The notes under the pieces: generated by a model
Database searches by the model: none
Told to the model about the DNA's origin: nothing
Seen by the model: only the letters and a program-made list of their open reading frames with translations
NCBI GenBank assembly: GCA_002422425.1
Contig: DIVG01000062.1
Location: forward strand, 127,524-136,345
Reading direction: 5' to 3'
DNA from: Akkermansiaceae bacterium UBA6138
GTDB lineage: Bacteria > Verrucomicrobiota > Verrucomicrobiia > Verrucomicrobiales > DEV007
DNA length: 8,822 bases
Part shown: positions 5,761 through 8,822 of the stretch, one piece after another
Layout of the letters: every line of letters starts with the position of its first letter
Numbering within the stretch: position 1 is the stretch's first letter
Program-made: the position numbers and the translations under genes

Positions 5761-6873
5761 ATGTCGACCCCCACTTATTTCGTCGTTTCCCGCCAGCAAC
5801 ACGAGGACCTCGTCTCTGCCGCCTATCAGCATCGCGGTTATGAGCAGGATGAAGCCGCCGCCGCCGCCCGCATGTGCAGCGAAGCCTCGTGGCACGGGAT
5901 CCGCACCCACAACGCCCTCAAAGCGCTCCATCTCGACGAACTCTTCGGCAGCGGCAGCGGCGGCTGCGTCCCCGGCGCGCAGATCGAGGTGCGCGAGACA
6001 CGTTTCCCCGCCGTGCAAAGTTGGAACGCCCATCGCAAACTCGGCCAGGCCGTCGCCTGCGAGGCGATCGAGACCTGTATCCGCCTCGCCGACCAGTATG
6101 GTTCGGGCACGGTCGCGATCGATAATGCCTTCCACTACCTCTGGGGCGGCGGTTACGTGATGGACGCGGCGAAGCGCGGCTACATCGCCTACACCAACTG
6201 CACCTCGACCCTCGCCGAGGTGGTGCCCTTCGGCGGAAAATTCCCCACCCTCGGGACCAACCCGCACAGCTGGGGTTTCCCCACCACCGAAGCGGTCGGC
6301 TACCCCGTCGTTGTCGACTGGGCCACCTCGGAAATCGCCATGGGTAAGGTCGAGCAATACAAGCGCGAGAACAAAAAACTGGAGTCCGCCTTCGGCGTCG
6401 ATAAGGACGGCAACCCCACCGACGATCCGTTTGCTGTGGTCGCCCTGCTCCCCTTCGGCCGCCACAAGGGCTACGGGCTCGGCCTGCTCAATGAACTCTA
6501 CGGGGCCGCGATCGGTGGTTCACTCCCGACCCTGCGCGGACGCGCCACCAAGGCAGAAGGCACAGGGGAAAAGACGACCTGCGCCTTTTATTTCCAGATC
6601 GTCCATCCCGACGCTATCCATGTCGGCGATTTCTCCAAAGGCCGCACTCAAGCGGAAAACATCACCGCGGTGGTAGAGGACATCCTCGGACACGGCAACG
6701 AGAGGTGCATGCTTCCCGGCACGATCGAGGCGAACAGCGCGAAGCTGAGCGAGCAGGCCAACGGGCTGCTCTTCACCGAGGCCGAGGTCAAAGGATTCAT
6801 TCACCTTGCCGAAGAATGCGGCATCGACGCCTCGGCCTGGGCGCCTGAGTCGCTCAGGACCTTTGCGGGGTAA
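5761..6873 (+). CDS. Malate/L-lactate dehydrogenase family (Ldh_2) oxidoreductase
   Basis: A 370-residue probably cytoplasmic NAD(P)-dependent 2-hydroxyacid or imino-acid oxidoreductase of the Ldh_2 family (relatives include AllD, YiaK and DpkA). Family landmarks in order: a His-Gly motif with candidate catalytic His (WHGIRTH, H45), the segment AIDNAFHYLWGGGYV (119-133), VVPFGGKFPTLGTNPHSWGFP (154-174, quoted nearly whole), the conserved Asp in VVVDWATSEIAMGKV (D187), and RHKGYGLGLLNELYG (234-248). Length is normal for the family. The usual SHG around the catalytic His is WHG here, and NAFHYLWGG replaces the more common NSxHFG, so substrate cannot be assigned; lactate, malate, ureidoglycolate, diketogulonate and cyclic imino acids are all known in the family. 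The start at 5761 is chosen because the family N-terminus begins there; upstream codons in this frame lie in the intergenic region. No strong ribosome binding site is visible. It is divergent from the sigma operon and has no evident operon partner. Confidence 0.9.
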   Translation: MSTPTYFVVSRQQHEDLVSAAYQHRGYEQDEAAAAARMCSEASWHGIRTHNALKALHLDELFGSGSGGCVPGAQIEVRETRFPAVQSWNAHRKLGQAVACEAIETCIRLADQYGSGTVAIDNAFHYLWGGGYVMDAAKRGYIAYTNCTSTLAEVVPFGGKFPTLGTNPHSWGFPTTEAVGYPVVVDWATSEIAMGKVEQYKRENKKLESAFGVDKDGNPTDDPFAVVALLPFGRHKGYGLGLLNELYGAAIGGSLPTLRGRATKAEGTGEKTTCAFYFQIVHPDAIHVGDFSKGRTQAENITAVVEDILGHGNERCMLPGTIEANSAKLSEQANGLLFTEAEVKGFIHLAEECGIDASAWAPESLRTFAG

Positions 6874-6880
6874 TTCCCGC

Positions 6881-6912
6881 AAAAAAAACCGGACGGCACT
6901 GGCACCGCCCGG
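6881..6912 (-). terminator. Rho-independent terminator of the NlpC-glycine zipper operon
   Basis: Read on the minus strand, an 11-bp G+C-rich stem (5' arm 6912-6902, 3' arm 6899-6889, with a few G-T wobble pairs, the innermost of which would open to form the loop) is followed directly by eight T residues (6888-6881). It lies 33 bases after the stop of the glycine-zipper gene. On the plus strand the hairpin is not followed by a T tract, so it serves the minus strand only; no comparable terminator was found for the convergent dehydrogenase gene. Confidence 0.87.
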
Positions 6913-6944
6913 CTTGGAAAAAATGGTTTAAAACCGGTTCGTAA

Positions 6945-7238
6945 TTAGTAGCGGGGACCGTAGTAGCCGGGGGTCGGCTGGCCGTATTGCGAAGGCGCAG
7001 GCTGGCCATATTGCTGCTGCGCTTGTTTCTTCTCCTGATTGGAACCGACAGCGGCGCCGGCGAGACCGCCGATCGCCCCACCGATGAGAGCACCGGTTCC
7101 GCGATTGCCGTCACCGGCAACGAGTGCGCCGATACCGGCACCGGCAGCGCCTCCGGTCACGGCACCCTTTTGTGTAGGGGAGCATCCAACAAAGGTTAAG
7201 GTAGCAACAAAGAGCAGTGAGAGAACGAGCTTTTTCAT
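6945..7238 (-). CDS. Small glycine-zipper lipoprotein
   Basis: A 97-residue envelope protein. The start is a typical lipoprotein signal, MKKLVLSLLFVATLTFVGC, with Cys19 as the probable lipidated residue; Phe at -3 of the lipobox is unusual but tolerable. Residues about 26-66 form a glycine zipper, GAVTGGAAGAGIGALVAG then GTGALIGGAIGGLAGAAVG, two Gly/Ala-rich hydrophobic helices interrupted by a polar turn (DGNR). The tail (about 67-97) is Gln/Pro/Tyr-rich with repeated YGQP. Glycine-zipper lipoproteins of this kind sit in the outer membrane and are thought to stabilise the envelope; a specific role is not known. The ATG overlaps the stop of the NlpC/P60 gene by four bases (ATGA), so it is the second gene of that operon, and a strong terminator follows it. 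No clear Shine-Dalgarno sequence is seen, consistent with translational coupling. Confidence 0.9.
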   Translation of the reverse strand: MKKLVLSLLFVATLTFVGCSPTQKGAVTGGAAGAGIGALVAGDGNRGTGALIGGAIGGLAGAAVGSNQEKKQAQQQYGQPAPSQYGQPTPGYYGPRY

Positions 7239-7963
7239 GGTCGAGAAGCTTCGCTTTTCTTAAATAAATTTTCAAGAAATGTTTTGAGTGGATTTGGTTT
7301 TTCTAAAGGAGCTGGTTCTACCTCATCTCTCCTCAGTCCCGGGATAGGCCCGAAGCCGACAAAGCGGGACTTTGATTCCCCGTCAGGCACGTCCCAGTCA
7401 AAAACACTCACTCCGTGAATCGTTTTGCCGCGATAGCGGCGGCCGCTGCTCGCCCCGAAAACGACGCCCTCGCCGTCCTCTTTCAGCGTGCCAAGGTAGA
7501 TCATGACGTGCGAGATCGCAGGGAGCCGTTCGCCCGTTTCATAGGTGCCCTCCCAGAAAAGGAGGTCGCCCGGTTTCAGGTCGGCGAAGACCGGGTCCTC
7601 CGTCGTCGTTACTCCAGGGGTGGGCTTCAGTTTGCCCGAGGCCTCGACCCATTCGTAGAAATTCCACGAAGAGCGCGGGACCTCCCCGAGACCCAGTTCG
7701 ACGAGGCTGCACTGCACCGTGCCCGAGCAGTCCATCCCGCGCTTCTTCGGCGAATTGGAACCGAACCGGTAACCCAGCTTCTTCCGGGTCAATCCCAGCG
7801 AAACCTCGATAAGCCTTTTCACCTCCTCCGGCTCCGTCTCATATTCGATCAGATCAGTCGGTTGAATCGTTGCCACCGACACCTTTTCCGCCCGAACGGG
7901 AACGAAAGACAGGACGGCGAACAGGATCAGTCCCACGACCCGGGAAAATTTTTCAAGGCGCAT
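7235..7963 (-). CDS. Exported NlpC/P60 family cysteine peptidase (cell wall hydrolase)
   Basis: A 242-residue protein with a signal peptide (about 1-25, ending VPVRA) and an NlpC/P60 domain over about 45-207. The catalytic Cys is C79 in GMDCSGTVQ, the catalytic His is H152 in ISHVMIYLG, and LKPGDLLFW (129-137) is the segment typical of the family between them. Such enzymes usually cut peptidoglycan stem peptides, commonly the gamma-D-Glu to diamino acid bond. The C-terminal 35 residues are Pro/Lys-rich with no recognised domain, and no separate wall-binding domain such as SH3b or LysM is visible. The ATG at 7963 is chosen; a GTG in frame at 7966 is an equally possible start one codon earlier. 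It overlaps the glycine-zipper lipoprotein gene (ATGA) and is divergent from the FAH-family gene. Exact substrate is unproven. Confidence 0.92.
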   Translation of the reverse strand: MRLEKFSRVVGLILFAVLSFVPVRAEKVSVATIQPTDLIEYETEPEEVKRLIEVSLGLTRKKLGYRFGSNSPKKRGMDCSGTVQCSLVELGLGEVPRSSWNFYEWVEASGKLKPTPGVTTTEDPVFADLKPGDLLFWEGTYETGERLPAISHVMIYLGTLKEDGEGVVFGASSGRRYRGKTIHGVSVFDWDVPDGESKSRFVGFGPIPGLRRDEVEPAPLEKPNPLKTFLENLFKKSEASRP

Positions 7964-7982
7964 CACCCCGCTAAGCTAACCT

Positions 7983-7996
7983 CCGCCGGTCGGCGG
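7983..7996. repeat. Short perfect inverted repeat in a divergent promoter region
   Basis: CCGCCG-GT-CGGCGG, six-base arms, sits 20 bases upstream of the NlpC/P60 start and between the two divergent genes (7964-8053). It could be an operator half-site pair, but in GC-rich DNA an arm of this length can arise by chance. Confidence 0.3.
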
Positions 7997-8019
7997 CACA
8001 AGCGCGCCTTCGATGTGAC

Positions 8020-8047
8020 TGGCACACGCCGGAATTTTCGCTATGCT
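8020..8047 (+). promoter_or_regulatory. Possible promoter of the FAH-family gene, perhaps leaderless
   Basis: TGGCAC (8020-8025), 16 bases, then TATGCT (8042-8047), which matches TATAAT at four of six positions. Transcription starting about seven bases after the -10 would begin at or near the A of the ATG at 8054, giving a leaderless mRNA and fitting the absence of a Shine-Dalgarno sequence. The -35 match is weak. Confidence 0.3.
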
Positions 8048-8053
8048 CGCTTC

Positions 8054-8822
8054 ATGTCTTTTCGAATTTTTAAAACCTCCACTGCTATTTTCCTCGAGAG
8101 CTCCGACGCTCCCGGTCTCTTTCGCCATGTCGAAGACGGGTTCTCATTTAACAATCTCTTCACTTCGGCCGAACCCGCCGCCTACATCGCGACGTTCTAT
8201 GAGAGTGCCGGGAAAGAAATCTCCTTCAGTCCTGATATCCCCTTCGAAGCCCCCATCGGCGATCAGGAAGTCTGGGCTGCCGGGGTAACCTACTTCCGCA
8301 GCCGGACCGCGCGGATGGAGGAGGCCGAAGTCGCGGGCGGCGATGTCTTCTACGACAAAGTCTATGAGGCGCCCCGCCCCGAGCTCTTTTTCAAAGCGAC
8401 CGCGGCGAGGACGCGCGGGCATCTCGACCATGTCGGGATCCGCAGCGATTCGACCTGGGACGTGCCCGAGCCCGAGTTCACCCTCGCGATCAACAGCGAA
8501 GGGAAAATATTCGGTCACACCATCGGCAACGACATGAGCTCGCGCTCGATCGAGGGGGAGAACCCCCTCTACCTGCCCCAGGCAAAAAATTACACCGGAG
8601 CCTGCGCTCTCGGCCCCTGCCTCGTCGTCGCCGATGCCCCCGCGCCGGAGACCACGATCGCGATCTCGATCTCGCGCGCCGGCAGTGAAGTCTTTTCCGG
8701 AGAGACCTCCCTCTCCCAGATCAAGCGCTCCTTCGAAGAACTCGCCGGCTACCTCTTCCGTTCCAATCATTTCAAAAACGGCGCCTACCTCATGACCGGA
8801 ACCGGAATCGTCCCTGATTCCA
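8054..8822 (+). CDS. Fumarylacetoacetate hydrolase superfamily enzyme, sugar-acid dehydratase-like, 3' end missing
   Basis: The first 256 codons of a FAH-superfamily protein; the rest is beyond the window. Motifs in order: EVWAAGVTYFRSR (72-84), RPELFFKAT (108-116), WDVPEPEF (135-142), GHTIGNDMSSRSIEGENPLYLPQAK (154-178, quoted only as landmarks GHTIGNDMSSR and PLYLPQAK) and MTGTGIVPDS at the edge. The divalent-metal ligands expected for the family are E139, E141 and D160, with K178 in the active site. The WxxGVTYxxS start, RPELFFK and PLYLPQAK segments resemble 2-dehydro-3-deoxy-D-arabinonate dehydratases and the AraD1 type more than true fumarylacetoacetases, so dehydration of a 2-keto-3-deoxy sugar acid is the best guess. 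The ATG at 8054 is the first in frame; another ATG at 8043 is out of frame. There is no Shine-Dalgarno sequence, and a -10-like TATGCT ends six bases before the ATG, so the mRNA could be leaderless. Confidence 0.9.
   Translation, partial: MSFRIFKTSTAIFLESSDAPGLFRHVEDGFSFNNLFTSAEPAAYIATFYESAGKEISFSPDIPFEAPIGDQEVWAAGVTYFRSRTARMEEAEVAGGDVFYDKVYEAPRPELFFKATAARTRGHLDHVGIRSDSTWDVPEPEFTLAINSEGKIFGHTIGNDMSSRSIEGENPLYLPQAKNYTGACALGPCLVVADAPAPETTIAISISRAGSEVFSGETSLSQIKRSFEELAGYLFRSNHFKNGAYLMTGTGIVPDS

Noticed and set aside
6865..6880. GCGGG/CCCGC hairpin at the end of the dehydrogenase gene as its terminator
   Set aside because: On the plus strand it is followed by A residues, not T residues, and the stem is only five base pairs.
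8020..8034. TGGCAC at 8020 as a sigma-54 promoter
   Set aside because: The GC of the -12 element is not found at the required spacing from the GG.
8650..8680. GATCTC/GCGATC repetition in the FAH-family gene
   Set aside because: It encodes a normal beta strand (TIAISISR) and is only a few units long; codon usage explains it.

Overview
The window looks like chromosome of a GC-rich member of the Planctomycetota-Verrucomicrobiota group, most likely Verrucomicrobiota. The main evidence is a PSCyt1-DUF1549-DUF1553 cytochrome-like protein followed by a DUF1501 protein, preceded by an ECF sigma factor of the Rhodopirellula/Verrucomicrobium type and a FecR-LamG membrane protein. This gene set is characteristic of those phyla. 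The assignment comes from reading the proteins, not from a database search.

Layout. Positions 1-5587, minus strand, hold a four-gene cluster read right to left: ECF sigma factor (5587-5051), FecR-LamG putative anti-sigma/sensor (5054-3456, ATGA overlap with sigma), PSCyt1-DUF1549-DUF1553 protein (3394-506) and DUF1501 protein (516 to beyond position 1, 11-base overlap). A divergent intergenic region (5588-5760) separates it from a plus-strand malate/L-lactate-dehydrogenase-family oxidoreductase (5761-6873). A clear rho-independent terminator (6912-6881, minus) closes a second minus-strand operon: an NlpC/P60 hydrolase (7963-7235) and a small glycine-zipper lipoprotein (7238-6945), also joined by an ATGA overlap. 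Beyond another divergent gap, a fumarylacetoacetate-hydrolase superfamily enzyme (8054 onward, plus) runs off the right edge.

How the genes may work together. In the left cluster, the sigma factor and its overlapping membrane partner would form a cell-surface signalling pair: a cytoplasmic N-terminus, one membrane helix, then FecR and LamG domains in the periplasm. The output would be the exported cytochrome-like protein and its DUF1501 partner. An identical bipartite element, TGGCACT-N15-GGGATAA, lies just upstream of both the sigma gene and the PSCyt1 gene. It has an ECF-like -35 half (GGCACTT against the consensus GGAACTT) and an A/T tract just upstream in both cases, so it is a candidate autoregulated promoter of this sigma factor.

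The other standout is inside the PSCyt1 gene. Three separate 35-bp arrays, each of five tandem heptanucleotides, are carried in frame in variable linkers of the protein. Two share the GATTNNG heptad in opposite orientations and include a perfect 12-bp inverted repeat; the third has a different heptad (GTTNNNN on the coding strand). Two further short in-frame tandem duplications lie in the FecR-LamG gene. No RNA genes, CRISPR arrays, insertion sequences or phage genes were seen.
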